Assembly (NCBI GenBank): GCA_036745275.1
Contig: DAIOGK010000008.1
Span: 62,001 to 126,000 of the forward strand
Source of the DNA: JAIUNP01 sp020161975
Lineage (GTDB): Bacteria > Pseudomonadota > Alphaproteobacteria > Rhizobiales > Beijerinckiaceae
Reading direction: 5' to 3'
DNA: 64,000 bases
The number at the start of each line of letters is the position of its first letter. The stretch's first letter is position 1. Below the pieces are notes generated by a model that ran no database searches, was not told the origin of the DNA, and saw nothing but the letters and a program-made list of their open reading frames with translations. The translations under genes and the position numbers were made by a program. Below are positions 44,661 through 53,505 of the stretch, in pieces.

Positions 44661-45464
44661 ATGAACCAGCCCATGCGTGCCGAAAGCCCGACGCAGTTTG
44701 CCAATCTCGTCGTGGAGGTGGACGGGCCGATCATGCTGGTCGGACTGAACCGACCCGAGAAGCGCAACGCCATCAATGATACGACTGTTCTGGCGCTGGA
44801 AGCCTGCTTCTCTTCCATTCCTGAAGGTATCCGCTGTGTGGTTCTGCACGGCATCGGTGACAATTTTTCGGCGGGGCTCGACCTGTCGGAAATCACCGAG
44901 CGCGATGTGACCGAAGGGGTGCATCATTCGCGCATGTGGCACCGGACGTTCGAGCGCATCCAGTTCGGCCCCGTGCCGGTGGTGGCAGTGCTGAAAGGCG
45001 CCGTGATCGGCGGCGGGCTGGAACTGGCTTGTGCCGCCCATGTGCGGGTGGCCGAGCATTCCACCTTCTACGCCCTGCCGGAAGGCCAGCGCGGCATTTT
45101 CGTTGGCGGCGGCGGATCAGTCCGCCTGCCGCGTCTTATCGGTGCCCATCGCATGGCGGACATGATGCTGACCGGGCGCACATATCGCGCGGAGGAAGGC
45201 GTCCCGCTCGGCTTTTCGCAGTATTGCGTCGCCAATGGCGAGGGCATGAGCGTGGGGCGGGATCTTGCAGGGCGCATCGCCCGCAACTCGCCCATGACCA
45301 ATTTTGCCGTGGTGCAGGCCTTGCCCCGCATTGTCGAGGCGGACCCGACCTCAGGCCTGATGATGGAATCGCTGATTGCCGCTGTCGCGCAGAGCGACAA
45401 GGAGGCCAAGGCGCGCATCCGCGCGTTTCTGGACAAAAAGGCCGGGAAAGTCTCCGCGAATTGA
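44661..45464 (+). CDS. Crotonase / enoyl-CoA hydratase family protein
   Basis: The 267-residue protein starts MNQPMRAESPTQFANLV, with GAGAGG upstream. The crotonase fold is shown by LNRPEKRNAIND, the oxyanion-hole region FSAGLDLSEI and KGAVIGGGLELACAAHVRVA, with a glutamate in GGGLELA and another in ALPEGQRGIF. Members hydrate enoyl-CoAs or, as in feruloyl-CoA hydratase/lyase, also cleave the product to an aldehyde. Here no aldehyde dehydrogenase is nearby and a thiolase is, so plain hydration in a beta-oxidation-like route is more likely. A candidate regulator site precedes it, suggesting its own promoter. Confidence 0.87.
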   Translation: MNQPMRAESPTQFANLVVEVDGPIMLVGLNRPEKRNAINDTTVLALEACFSSIPEGIRCVVLHGIGDNFSAGLDLSEITERDVTEGVHHSRMWHRTFERIQFGPVPVVAVLKGAVIGGGLELACAAHVRVAEHSTFYALPEGQRGIFVGGGGSVRLPRLIGAHRMADMMLTGRTYRAEEGVPLGFSQYCVANGEGMSVGRDLAGRIARNSPMTNFAVVQALPRIVEADPTSGLMMESLIAAVAQSDKEAKARIRAFLDKKAGKVSAN

Positions 45465-45515
45465 CTTGAATCAGGCGTTCAGGCCCGAAAGAGGCCGCCG
45501 CCATGGGAGGGAACG

Positions 45516-47381
45516 ATGACTGCTAGCGTGGCCAGGCCGCTTCGGCCCGTGCGCTTCGGCGACATCAGTGTGGTGGTGGAGCACCGCGCCGATGGCGTCA
45601 CCATCGTGCGTCCGCGCGATGATATTGCCCGCTTTCCGCTCCGCCTGACCGATTGCCTGCACCGCTGGGCGGCCCTTGCGCCGGAGCGGGTGTTCGTTGC
45701 CGAGCGGGCCGGCACGGGCTGGCGCAGCATCAGCTATCGCGAGACGCTGGATGTGGTCCGGCATCTTGCCTCTGGCCTGATCGCGCGGGGCCTCGACGCC
45801 GAACGCCCGCTGGTGATCCTGTCAGGCAACTCGGTCGATCACGCGCTGCTTGGCCTCGCCGCCCTTTATGCCGGCGTGCCCTATTGCCCCGTCTCGCCGG
45901 CCTATTCGCTGGTGTCGTCGGATCACGGCAAGCTGAAATACGTCAATTCACTGCTGACGCCGGGGCTGATTTATGCCGACAGTCTCGATGCCTATGGCAA
46001 GGCAATTGTCAGCGCGTTTCCTCCAGATATCGAAGTTGTGGGCAGCAGCGGCTCCCTGCCGGATCGCGCGGTCACCACTTTTGCGGATCTCGCCGCGACA
46101 CCTGTCGCGGAGAACCTCGACGAGATTCACGATAGCATCGGGCCGGATTCGATCGCCAAGTTCCTGCTCACCTCCGGCTCCACTGGAATGCCGAAGGCCG
46201 TCATCAATACGCAGCGGATGATCTGCGCCAATCAGGTGATGATCCGCGACACGCTGGCGTTCATCAAGGGCGAGCCGCCCGTGCTGCTCGACTGGTTGCC
46301 CTGGAACCACACTTTCGGCGGCAACCACAATGTCGGGCTGGTCATCTACAACGGCGGCTCGCTCTACATCGACGATGGCAAACCGGTGCCGGGCGGCATC
46401 GAAAAGACAGTGCGTAACCTCATGGAGGTTTCGCCCACCTGCTATTTCAATGTGCCCAAGGGCTATGAAATGCTGCTGGTGCATCTGCGGGCCAACGCCG
46501 ATTTGCGCAAGGCGTTCTTCCGCCAACTGCACGGCATGTTCTTTGCGGGCGCCTCGCTCGCTGCGCACGTCTGGCAGGGACTGGATGAAGTGGGCGAAGA
46601 AGAAACGGGCCATCGCGTGCCGATGCTGACCGGCCTCGGCTCCACCGAAACGGCGCCGTTCTGCATGTCGGTGCTGCCGGAGACGAGCCGCTCGGGTCAT
46701 GTCGGCCTGCCGGTGCCGGGCAACGAGATCAAGCTGGTGCCCAACGGTGGCAAGCTGGAACTGCGCGTGCGCGGCCCCAACATCACGCCGGGCTACTGGC
46801 GCCAGCCGGACCTGACCGAAAAGGCCTTCGACGAGGAAGGCTTCTACAAGCTGGGCGATGCGTTAAAGCCGGTCGATCCCGATGATTTCACCAAGGGCTT
46901 TGATTTTGACGGGCGGATTTCAGAGGATTTCAAACTGGCGAGCGGCACCTGGGTCAGCGTCGGCCCCTTGCGGGCGCGCTTCATTGCCGGCATGGCGCCG
47001 CTCGTCCGCGATGTCGTGATCGCCGGGCTAAACCGCGACGATTTGGCTGCGATCGCAATTCTTGACCCTGACGGCTGCGCTGCGGCCCTGCCCCACCTTG
47101 CCGGCACCAATGACCCGGCGGTGCTCGCTGCCGATCCCGCCCTGCGCAAACTGTCGGCAGAAAAGCTGGCGGCCCTCGCCGCGACATCCACCGGCTCGGC
47201 GACGCGCATCATGCGCCTTGCGCTGCTGGAAAGCCCGCCCTCCATTGACCGGGGCGAGATCACCGACAAGGGCTCCATCAACCAGCGGGCCGTGCTGGAA
47301 CATCGCGCCGGAATGGTGGATGATCTTTACGCCGCTACCCCCAGTTCCAAAATCATCAGCCTTTCCGGACCTTCCGCATGA
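45516..47381 (+). CDS. fcs: Feruloyl-CoA synthetase-like aryl-CoA ligase
   Basis: The 621-residue AMP-forming ligase has the N-terminal pattern PLRPVRFGDISVVVEHRADG that I associate with long feruloyl-CoA synthetases. The ATP loop is FLLTSGSTGMPKAVINTQR (about 216-234), then GLGSTETAPF and YKLGDA. The C-terminal reactive lysine motif is altered to EITDKGSINQ, as in this subgroup. It would activate a hydroxycinnamic or related aryl acid with CoA. GGGAGG precedes the ATG. The stop overlaps the thiolase start (ATGA). Exact substrate needs assay; benzoate- or aryl-propionate-type acids remain possible. Confidence 0.82.
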   Translation: MTASVARPLRPVRFGDISVVVEHRADGVTIVRPRDDIARFPLRLTDCLHRWAALAPERVFVAERAGTGWRSISYRETLDVVRHLASGLIARGLDAERPLVILSGNSVDHALLGLAALYAGVPYCPVSPAYSLVSSDHGKLKYVNSLLTPGLIYADSLDAYGKAIVSAFPPDIEVVGSSGSLPDRAVTTFADLAATPVAENLDEIHDSIGPDSIAKFLLTSGSTGMPKAVINTQRMICANQVMIRDTLAFIKGEPPVLLDWLPWNHTFGGNHNVGLVIYNGGSLYIDDGKPVPGGIEKTVRNLMEVSPTCYFNVPKGYEMLLVHLRANADLRKAFFRQLHGMFFAGASLAAHVWQGLDEVGEEETGHRVPMLTGLGSTETAPFCMSVLPETSRSGHVGLPVPGNEIKLVPNGGKLELRVRGPNITPGYWRQPDLTEKAFDEEGFYKLGDALKPVDPDDFTKGFDFDGRISEDFKLASGTWVSVGPLRARFIAGMAPLVRDVVIAGLNRDDLAAIAILDPDGCAAALPHLAGTNDPAVLAADPALRKLSAEKLAALAATSTGSATRIMRLALLESPPSIDRGEITDKGSINQRAVLEHRAGMVDDLYAATPSSKIISLSGPSA

Positions 47382-48619
47382 TCCCGACCGATGCCCTCAC
47401 CGCCGCGTGGAAAGATGCCGTTCTGATCGGCGGCGCGCGTACCCCCTTCGTCGATTACAACGGCGCCTTCGCACTGGTTTCCCCTATCGATCTTGGCATC
47501 AAGGCCGGGCGCGAGGCGTTGAAGAAAGCCAGGGTTCCGGCCGAGGATATCGGCACCGTGATCTGCGGTTCGATGGCGCAGGCGAGCTTTGATGCCTACA
47601 TGCTGCCACGCCACATCGGGCTCTATTCCGGCGTGCGCATGACAACCCCTGCGCATCTGGTGCAGCGCGTCTGCGGCACGGGCGTTGAAATGATCGCGCA
47701 GGCGGCGGATGCGGTCAGCCTGGGGCGGACCCATGCGGCGCTCTGCGTCGGGGCGGAATCGATGAGCCGCAATCCGGTCGCCGCCTATACGCATCGCGGC
47801 GGCTTCCGCATGGGTCAGGTCGAGTTCAAGGACTTCCTCTGGGAAGCGCTGCTCGACACCTCGTGCATGGTGACGATGGGCGGCACGGCGGAAAACCTTG
47901 CCGGCATCCACGGCATCACGCGCGAGGAGGTGGATGCCTTCGCCGCCCGCTCCTTCGCCCGCGCGCTGGCCGCGCAGGAAGAGGGCTTCTTCGACGATGA
48001 GATCGTCCCGGTCAGCGATGAGACGTTCCCGCTCCCCGGCTTCGAGACGCGCGGCATCAAGCTGCGCAAGGGCGAGAAAGTGACGAAGGACAGCCATGTG
48101 AAGCCCTCGCCCATCGAGGTTCTGGCGAAGATCCGCCCGGCCTTCGGCGGTGTGCAGACGGGGGGCAATTCCTCTGCCGTGGTCGATGGCGCGGCCGGTG
48201 CCGTCATCACCAGCACGGCCTATGCCAGCGCGAAGGGGCTGAAGCCGCTGAGCCGCATCGTTGCCTGCGCAACGGCGGGGGTGGACCCGAACATCATGGG
48301 CATCGGCCCGGTGCCGGCCATTCGCGCGGCCTGCGCCACCGCCGGCATCCGCGTCGAGGATGTCGACCGCATCGAGATCAACGAGGCATTCGGCGCGCAG
48401 GCGATGGCCTGCTCGCGCGCGCTCCGGCTCGATGAGGACCGCTTCAACGTCAACGGCGGCGCCATCGCCATCGGCCATCCCCTGGGGGCAACCGGTGTGC
48501 GGCTCGCGCTCACCGTCTCGCGCGAACTGAAGCGACGCGGCCTGCGCTATGGCATCGCTTCGGCCTGCATCGGCGGCGGTCAAGGCATCGCCATGCTTCT
48601 CGAAAATCCCGATCATTGA
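47378..48619 (+). CDS. Thiolase (beta-ketoacyl-CoA thiolase type)
   Basis: The 413-residue thiolase has the nucleophilic cysteine in LVQRVCGTGVEM, the histidine in GGAIAIGHPLGATGVR and the second cysteine in SACIGGGQGI, the full catalytic set. It would cleave a 3-oxoacyl-CoA with CoA, releasing acetyl-CoA. In this cluster the other product would be an aroyl-CoA such as 4-hydroxybenzoyl-CoA. It is translationally coupled to the ligase by a four-base overlap and followed seven bases later by the thioesterase gene. Confidence 0.92.
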   Translation: MIPTDALTAAWKDAVLIGGARTPFVDYNGAFALVSPIDLGIKAGREALKKARVPAEDIGTVICGSMAQASFDAYMLPRHIGLYSGVRMTTPAHLVQRVCGTGVEMIAQAADAVSLGRTHAALCVGAESMSRNPVAAYTHRGGFRMGQVEFKDFLWEALLDTSCMVTMGGTAENLAGIHGITREEVDAFAARSFARALAAQEEGFFDDEIVPVSDETFPLPGFETRGIKLRKGEKVTKDSHVKPSPIEVLAKIRPAFGGVQTGGNSSAVVDGAAGAVITSTAYASAKGLKPLSRIVACATAGVDPNIMGIGPVPAIRAACATAGIRVEDVDRIEINEAFGAQAMACSRALRLDEDRFNVNGGAIAIGHPLGATGVRLALTVSRELKRRGLRYGIASACIGGGQGIAMLLENPDH

Positions 48620-48626
48620 GGCTGCC

Positions 48627-49052
48627 ATGTTCACCAATCGCCGCACGGTTCGCATCGAATGGGGAGATTGTGACCCCGCCGAGATCGTTTTTTATCCGCG
48701 CTACTTCGCCTTCTTCGATGCGTCGACCCAGGCGCTGTTCGAGGCCGCCGGCTTTCCGAAATACGAGATGAGAAAGCGCTTCGGCGTCGTCGGCTATCCG
48801 ATGCTGGAAACCTCATCGAAGTTCATGATCCCCTCGCGTTTTGGCGAGGACATCGTGATTGAAACGACGATTTCCGATTTCGGACGCTCCAGTTTTTCCA
48901 TCCGTCATCGCGTGCTGAAGGGCGAGGCCGTCGCCATCGAAGCCAGCGAGAAGCGCGCGATGGTGCATGTGGATCCGGTGACAGGAAAGCTCAAATCCTG
49001 CCCCATTCCGCCCGAAATTCTGGCCGTTTTCAACGCCAGAGCCAGTGCCTGA
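48627..49052 (+). CDS. 4-Hydroxybenzoyl-CoA-type thioesterase (hotdog fold)
   Basis: The 141-residue single hotdog-domain protein has EWGDCDPAEIVFYPRYFAFF at 11-30. This closely resembles the active-site segment of the Pseudomonas 4-hydroxybenzoyl-CoA thioesterase (GDCDPAGIVWYPNY, recalled), with the catalytic aspartate equivalent to Asp16. It would hydrolyse the aroyl-CoA left by the thiolase to the free benzoate and CoA. The start at 48627 lies seven bases after the thiolase stop; the longer upstream frame lies inside the thiolase. YbgC-like acyl-CoA thioesterase is the alternative. Confidence 0.85.
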   Translation: MFTNRRTVRIEWGDCDPAEIVFYPRYFAFFDASTQALFEAAGFPKYEMRKRFGVVGYPMLETSSKFMIPSRFGEDIVIETTISDFGRSSFSIRHRVLKGEAVAIEASEKRAMVHVDPVTGKLKSCPIPPEILAVFNARASA

Positions 49053-49077
49053 CATAACGCGTCCTATGGGAGGAACC

Positions 49078-50235
49078 ATGACGAAGCTGACCCGCCGCGC
49101 CGGATTGATTGGCGCAACCCTGCTGGCCGCCACCGCGCTGACCCCCGCGCTGGCCCAGACCGCCGACATCACCGTCGGCGTGACGATTTCGAGCACCGGT
49201 TCTGCCGCCGCGCTCGGTGTGCCGCAGAAGAACTCGGTCGAGTTTCTGCCCAAGGAACTTGGCGGTGCCAAGGTGAACCTGATCGTGCTTGATGACGGGG
49301 GCGACCCCACCGCCGCCACCACCAACGCCCGCCGTCTCGTGACCGAAAACAAGGTGGACGTGCTGATCGGCTCCTCGATCACGCCGACCGGCATCGCGGT
49401 GTCCAATGTCGCCGCCGAAGCCGGCGTGCCGCATTTCAGCCTCGCCCCCATGCCCGTGACGCCCGAGCGGGCGAAATGGACTGTGGTGATGCCGCAGCCC
49501 GTGCCGCTGATGGCCAAGGTCATCTTCAACCACATGAAGAATTCCGGCGCGAAAACCGTCGGCATGATCGGCTTTTCCGATTCCTGGGGCGATCTCTGGG
49601 CCAAAGAGTTCGAGGCGAACGGCAAGCCGCTCGGCCTCTCCATGGTGGCTGACGAGCGCTTTGCCCGCGCCGATACCTCGGTGGCCGGCCAGGCGCTGAA
49701 GCTGGTTGCGGCCAAGCCGGATGTCGTGCTGGTGGCAGCCTCCGGCACCGGCGCCGCCCTGCCGCAGATTGCCCTGCGCGAGCGCGGCTTCACCGGCAAG
49801 ATCTACCAGACGCACGGCGCCGTTTCGAAGGACTTCATCCGCATTGCCGGCAAATCGGCGGAAGGCGCGCTGCTTGCCTCCGGCCCGGTCATCGCGGCTG
49901 AGGGCTTGCCCGACAGTTCCCTCGTGAAGAAGCCTGCCATGGCCTATGTCACTGCCTATGAAGGCAAATACGGCAAGGATACGCGCACGCAGTTCGGCGC
50001 GCATATCTTCGACGCTTTCGAGATCCTGAAGCGCGTCACTCCGCCGGCGCTGAAGGAAGCCAAGCCCGGCACACCGGAGTTCCGCGAAGCGATCCGCAAG
50101 GCGCTGCTGAGCGAGAAGGAAATGGCCGCGAGCCAGGGCGTCTACAACTTCACCGAAACCGACCGTTACGGCGTCGATGACCGCGCCCGTGTGCTCATCA
50201 CGGTGAAGGATGGCGCGTTCGTCGTGGTGCCGTAA
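49078..50235 (+). CDS. LIV-type ABC transporter periplasmic binding protein
   Basis: The 385-residue protein has a signal peptide (MTKLTRRAGLIGATLLAATA then LTPALAQ, cut after AQ). The type I periplasmic fold shows in ITVGVTISSTGSAAALGVPQ, LIVLDDGGDPTAATTNARRL and IGSSITPTGIAVSNVA. It is the ligand-binding subunit for LivH/LivMG/LivF. Its place after the CoA-catabolic genes ties transport and metabolism into one unit. Related binding proteins for aromatic acids exist (for example CouP, recalled), so the ligand is more likely an aromatic acid than leucine. GGGAGG precedes the ATG. Confidence 0.9.
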   Translation: MTKLTRRAGLIGATLLAATALTPALAQTADITVGVTISSTGSAAALGVPQKNSVEFLPKELGGAKVNLIVLDDGGDPTAATTNARRLVTENKVDVLIGSSITPTGIAVSNVAAEAGVPHFSLAPMPVTPERAKWTVVMPQPVPLMAKVIFNHMKNSGAKTVGMIGFSDSWGDLWAKEFEANGKPLGLSMVADERFARADTSVAGQALKLVAAKPDVVLVAASGTGAALPQIALRERGFTGKIYQTHGAVSKDFIRIAGKSAEGALLASGPVIAAEGLPDSSLVKKPAMAYVTAYEGKYGKDTRTQFGAHIFDAFEILKRVTPPALKEAKPGTPEFREAIRKALLSEKEMAASQGVYNFTETDRYGVDDRARVLITVKDGAFVVVP

Positions 50236-50247
50236 GGGCATCGCCCG

Positions 50248-50322
50248 GTCATTCCTGCGCAAGCGGGAATGACATTCCACGGCTCACTAGACGTGATGGT
50301 CCGCGCAGGCGGACCATCCACG
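50248..50322. repeat. Two REP-like palindromes between the binding-protein gene and rsmB
   Basis: The first is GTCATTCC (50248-50255) with GGAATGAC (50266-50273). The second is GATGGTCCGC (50295-50304) with GCGGACCATC (50309-50318), flanked by CGTG and CACG. The second is a variant of the copies at 3988 and 36070. Lying between convergent genes, they may act as transcript ends for both. Confidence 0.75.
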
Positions 50323-50342
50323 CTTTGCCTTCGACGCCTGTT

Positions 50343-51635
50343 TTAGTTCCGCACAAGACAGGCGGCAAAAAACCCGTCCGTGCCGCTGCGGGCCGGGCTG
50401 AGCAAAAGCCCCTGCCCGCTGATGTCGGTGCGCTTTGCCAGCGCAGCCAACCCTGCCGCGCCCGCAAATTCCGCCGGCGGCACCACGCGGAAACCCTTGT
50501 GGCGCGCAAGGAACGCCTTGATCTGCGCACCGTTCTCCTCATCAAGAACGGAACAGGTGATGTAGACGAGCCGCCCGCCCGGCTTCACGCATGCGGCAGC
50601 AAGGTCGAGCACCTCCGCCTGTTCCTTCATCCGCTGATCAAGACTGCCCGGACGCATCCGCCATTTCGCATCCGGGTTGCGGCGCCAGGTGCCGGTGCCC
50701 GTACAGGGCGCATCCACAAGCACCAGGTCCATTTTGCCGGAAAGACCGTCGATCTTCGGTGCACGGGCGGTGGGTGTTTTCACCTGCACATTGCGCACGC
50801 CGGCCCGCTCCAGCCGCTCATGAATGTTCCTGAGGCGGCGGGCATCGTTGTCGGTGGCGAAAATCTGGCCCTTGTTGTTCATCGCTGCGGCGAGCGCCAA
50901 GGTCTTGCCGCCACCGCCGGCGCAGAGGTCGAGCACCTGCTCGCCGGGTTGCGCATTGGCGAGGCGTGCGACCAGTTGCGAGCCTTCGTCCTGCACTTCG
51001 ACCGCACCCTTGATGAAGGCCGGCTCGGCCTGAACATAGGGTACGCGCCCGTCCTCGCGCGGCAGCAGGCGCAAGCCGTCGGGCGACAGTGGCGTCGGCT
51101 CGGGCTGAAGGTGGCCGATTGCTTCCATGATCTGCGGGCGGATGGCCTTGAGCGCATTGACGCGAAGATCGAGCGGCGCACGGGCCGCCAGTGCCGAAAT
51201 CTCTACCCCGCGCGCCTCACCGAATGCGCGGGCAAAATAAGGGTCGAGCCATTCGGGGTAATCAGCAGCAACATGTGCCGGCGCGCCGGAAAGCGTGGCG
51301 GTGTCGAGCCGCGCCAGCTCTTCTGCGGAAAGGGCGGGCGCCGCATAGCGGTCCACGCCGAACAACGCGGCGATTCCCGCCGTGTCGAGCCCGCGCATCA
51401 GCCGCAACATACCGATGACGGCGGCACGCGGCGTTTCGGCCCCCATCAGCCATTGTGCGGAGGCCTTGCGGCGCAGCGTGTCATAAACCAGATTGGCGAC
51501 ATTGGCCCGGTCGCCGGAGCCGGCAAAGCGGTGGGCCTTACCCCAATCGCGGATGGCGTCCGCCGTGGGCCGGCGATTCTGTTCGATATCGGCCAGAACC
51601 TCGATGGCAGCGGCAATACGGGCGGCGGGGGTCAT
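50343..51635 (-). CDS. rsmB: RsmB, 16S rRNA m5C methyltransferase
   Basis: The 430-residue protein has an N-terminal NusB-like domain (about 5-135) and a Rossmann methyltransferase domain with SAM motif VLDLCAGGGGKTLALAAAM. The two cysteine motifs of RNA m5C enzymes are DAPCTGTGTWRRNPDAKW and YITCSVLDEEN. It methylates C967 of 16S rRNA in E. coli. The ATG at 51635 is chosen because the NusB-like helix starts just after it. Confidence 0.92.
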   Translation of the reverse strand: MTPAARIAAAIEVLADIEQNRRPTADAIRDWGKAHRFAGSGDRANVANLVYDTLRRKASAQWLMGAETPRAAVIGMLRLMRGLDTAGIAALFGVDRYAAPALSAEELARLDTATLSGAPAHVAADYPEWLDPYFARAFGEARGVEISALAARAPLDLRVNALKAIRPQIMEAIGHLQPEPTPLSPDGLRLLPREDGRVPYVQAEPAFIKGAVEVQDEGSQLVARLANAQPGEQVLDLCAGGGGKTLALAAAMNNKGQIFATDNDARRLRNIHERLERAGVRNVQVKTPTARAPKIDGLSGKMDLVLVDAPCTGTGTWRRNPDAKWRMRPGSLDQRMKEQAEVLDLAAACVKPGGRLVYITCSVLDEENGAQIKAFLARHKGFRVVPPAEFAGAAGLAALAKRTDISGQGLLLSPARSGTDGFFAACLVRN

Positions 51636-51786
51636 GAGGTCAGCTTTCCGGGGTCTGCTTCCTGCGCATGGCAAGTATGGCGAAATGGTGATGCAAAACA
51701 CTGCATCTTTAAGGATTGGTCACGTCCTTGCCTTATTTCAGGTGAAAGCGGAACCCGCTTTATTGATACCAAAAGGAAAGCCTCCC

Positions 51787-51936
51787 ATGACCCGCCTCGT
51801 CAACCTCGTTGTTGCCGCCGCTTTCGCCGCCTCGCTGGCCGCTTGCGCCACGCCGCCGGCGCCGCAGGCCGACTATACGCCTCCGGCCCGCAAGCTGGAC
51901 GCCAAGACCCAGCTTGAGACCGGCCGCACGCGCTGA
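51787..51936 (+). CDS. Small putative lipoprotein (49 residues)
   Basis: The protein starts MTRLVNLVVAAAFAASLAAC, which ends in a lipobox (LAAC, Cys20). A 29-residue proline-rich polar tail follows (TPPAPQADYTPPARKLDAK begins it). The mature lipopeptide would be about 30 residues, a size seen for several unstudied alphaproteobacterial entericidin-like lipoproteins. AAAGGAAAG precedes the ATG and a perfect terminator follows its stop, so it is likely a real monocistronic gene. An inverted repeat AAAGCGG/CCGCTTT (51745-51761) lies in its leader. Function unknown. Confidence 0.75.
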   Translation: MTRLVNLVVAAAFAASLAACATPPAPQADYTPPARKLDAKTQLETGRTR

Positions 51937-51955
51937 TCGACGGTTCTGCCAAGCA

Positions 51956-51986
51956 AAATGCCCGGGTGAACGCCCGGGCATTTTTA
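51956..51986 (+). terminator. Strong intrinsic terminator after the small lipoprotein gene
   Basis: AAATGCCCGGG (51956-51966) and CCCGGGCATTT (51973-51983) form an 11-base stem with a 6-base loop, followed by TTATTT on the plus strand. The A-rich left side gives a T run on the minus strand too, so it may also end guaB transcripts. Confidence 0.92.
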
Positions 51987-52014
51987 TTTGGGTGGGGCGT
52001 CAAATGCGGCGCGC

Positions 52015-53505
52015 TCACACCCGCGTCGGATAGTTTGGGCTTTCGCGCGTGATCGTGACATCGTGGACGTGGCTTTCGCGCAGGCCCGCCGAGGAAATAC
52101 GCACGAACCGGGCCTTGTCCTGCAATTCGCGGACGGTCGGTGCGCCGACATAGCCCATCGCGGCCCGCAGGCCGCCGGCCAGCTGGTGCAGCACCGCGCC
52201 CACCGGCCCCTTGTAGGGGACTTGCCCCTCGATGCCTTCCGGCACCAGCTTCATCGTATCCTTGATCTCGGCCTGGAAATAACGATCGGCCGAGCCGCGT
52301 GCCATGGCCCCCAGCGAGCCCATGCCGCGATAGGATTTGTAGCTGCGGCCCTGATAGAGGAACACCTCGCCAGGGCTTTCATCCGTGCCGGCGAGCAGGG
52401 AACCGATCATTGCCACTTCCGCGCCAGCCGCGATCGCCTTGGCCAGATCGCCCGAGAACTTGATGCCGCCGTCGGCAATCACCGGGATATTCCGGTCGCG
52501 CGCAGCCCGCGAGGTTTCGATGATCGCGGTCAATTGCGGCACGCCCACGCCCGCAACGACGCGCGTTGTACAAATGGACCCCGGCCCGATGCCGACCTTC
52601 ACGGCATCCGCACCGGCATCAATCAGAGCTTTTGCGCCATCCGCCGTCGCCACGTTGCCCGCGATGACCTGAACGGTGTTCGAGAGCGCTTTGACGCGGC
52701 TGACCTGTGCCAGAACGCCCTTGGAATGGCCATGCGCCGTATCGACCACCAGCACGTCGACCCCGGCGGCGATCAGCAGTTCGGAGCGGCGGTAGCCATC
52801 ATCGCCCGTCGTGGTGGCGGCGGCAACGCGCAGGCGGCCCTGTTCGTCCTTGCAGGCGTTGGGGTTCAGGCGGGCCTTCTCGATGTCTTTCACCGTGATC
52901 AGGCCGACGCAGCGGTAATCCTTGTCCACCACCAGCAGCTTCTCGATGCGGTGCTTGTGGAACAGGGCGCGCGCTTCTTCGGGCGTGCAGTTTTCGCGCA
53001 CCGTCACAAGGCCGGTTTTCGTCATCAGCTCGCGTACGGGCTGGGCCAGCGTATCGGCAAAACGCACATCGCGGTTGGTGAGGATGCCGACGAGCTTGCC
53101 GCCGCGCCCGAAATCACCCTCCACCACCGGCAGGCCCGAAATGGAGCGCAGCCTCATGATGTCGAGAGCTTCCTGGAGCGTGGCATTCGGGCCGATGGTG
53201 ACGGGGTTCATCACCATCCCGCTCTCGAACCGCTTCACCTGGCGCACATGATCGGCCTGCTCATCCGGCGTCAGGTTGCGGTGGATAACACCGAGGCCGC
53301 CGGCCTGCGCCATGGCAATCGCAAGGCGGGCTTCGGTCACGGTATCCATGGCCGAAGAGACAATTGGCAGATTGAGCGTGATCGACTGGGTAAGCCGCGT
53401 CCTCAGGTCCGTCTGGTTGGGCAGCACCTCGGAGGCGCCGGGCAGCATCAGCACGTCGTCAAACGTGAGAGCCTCGGGGATATCGGACGAATGAACCAGC
53501 GCCAT
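52015..53505 (-). CDS. guaB: IMP dehydrogenase
   Basis: The 496-residue protein is the normal length. TFDDVLMLPG is at the start, and two CBS domains lie within about 95-215 (MNPVTIGPNATLQEAL, VRENCTPEEARALF). The NAD loop VDTAHGHSKGV follows, and the catalytic loop GIGPGSICTTRVVAGVG has Cys312. It oxidises IMP to XMP in guanine nucleotide synthesis. The ATG at 53505 has GAGG six bases upstream; the frame's extension toward 53595 is not family-like. Confidence 0.96.
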   Translation of the reverse strand: MALVHSSDIPEALTFDDVLMLPGASEVLPNQTDLRTRLTQSITLNLPIVSSAMDTVTEARLAIAMAQAGGLGVIHRNLTPDEQADHVRQVKRFESGMVMNPVTIGPNATLQEALDIMRLRSISGLPVVEGDFGRGGKLVGILTNRDVRFADTLAQPVRELMTKTGLVTVRENCTPEEARALFHKHRIEKLLVVDKDYRCVGLITVKDIEKARLNPNACKDEQGRLRVAAATTTGDDGYRRSELLIAAGVDVLVVDTAHGHSKGVLAQVSRVKALSNTVQVIAGNVATADGAKALIDAGADAVKVGIGPGSICTTRVVAGVGVPQLTAIIETSRAARDRNIPVIADGGIKFSGDLAKAIAAGAEVAMIGSLLAGTDESPGEVFLYQGRSYKSYRGMGSLGAMARGSADRYFQAEIKDTMKLVPEGIEGQVPYKGPVGAVLHQLAGGLRAAMGYVGAPTVRELQDKARFVRISSAGLRESHVHDVTITRESPNYPTRV

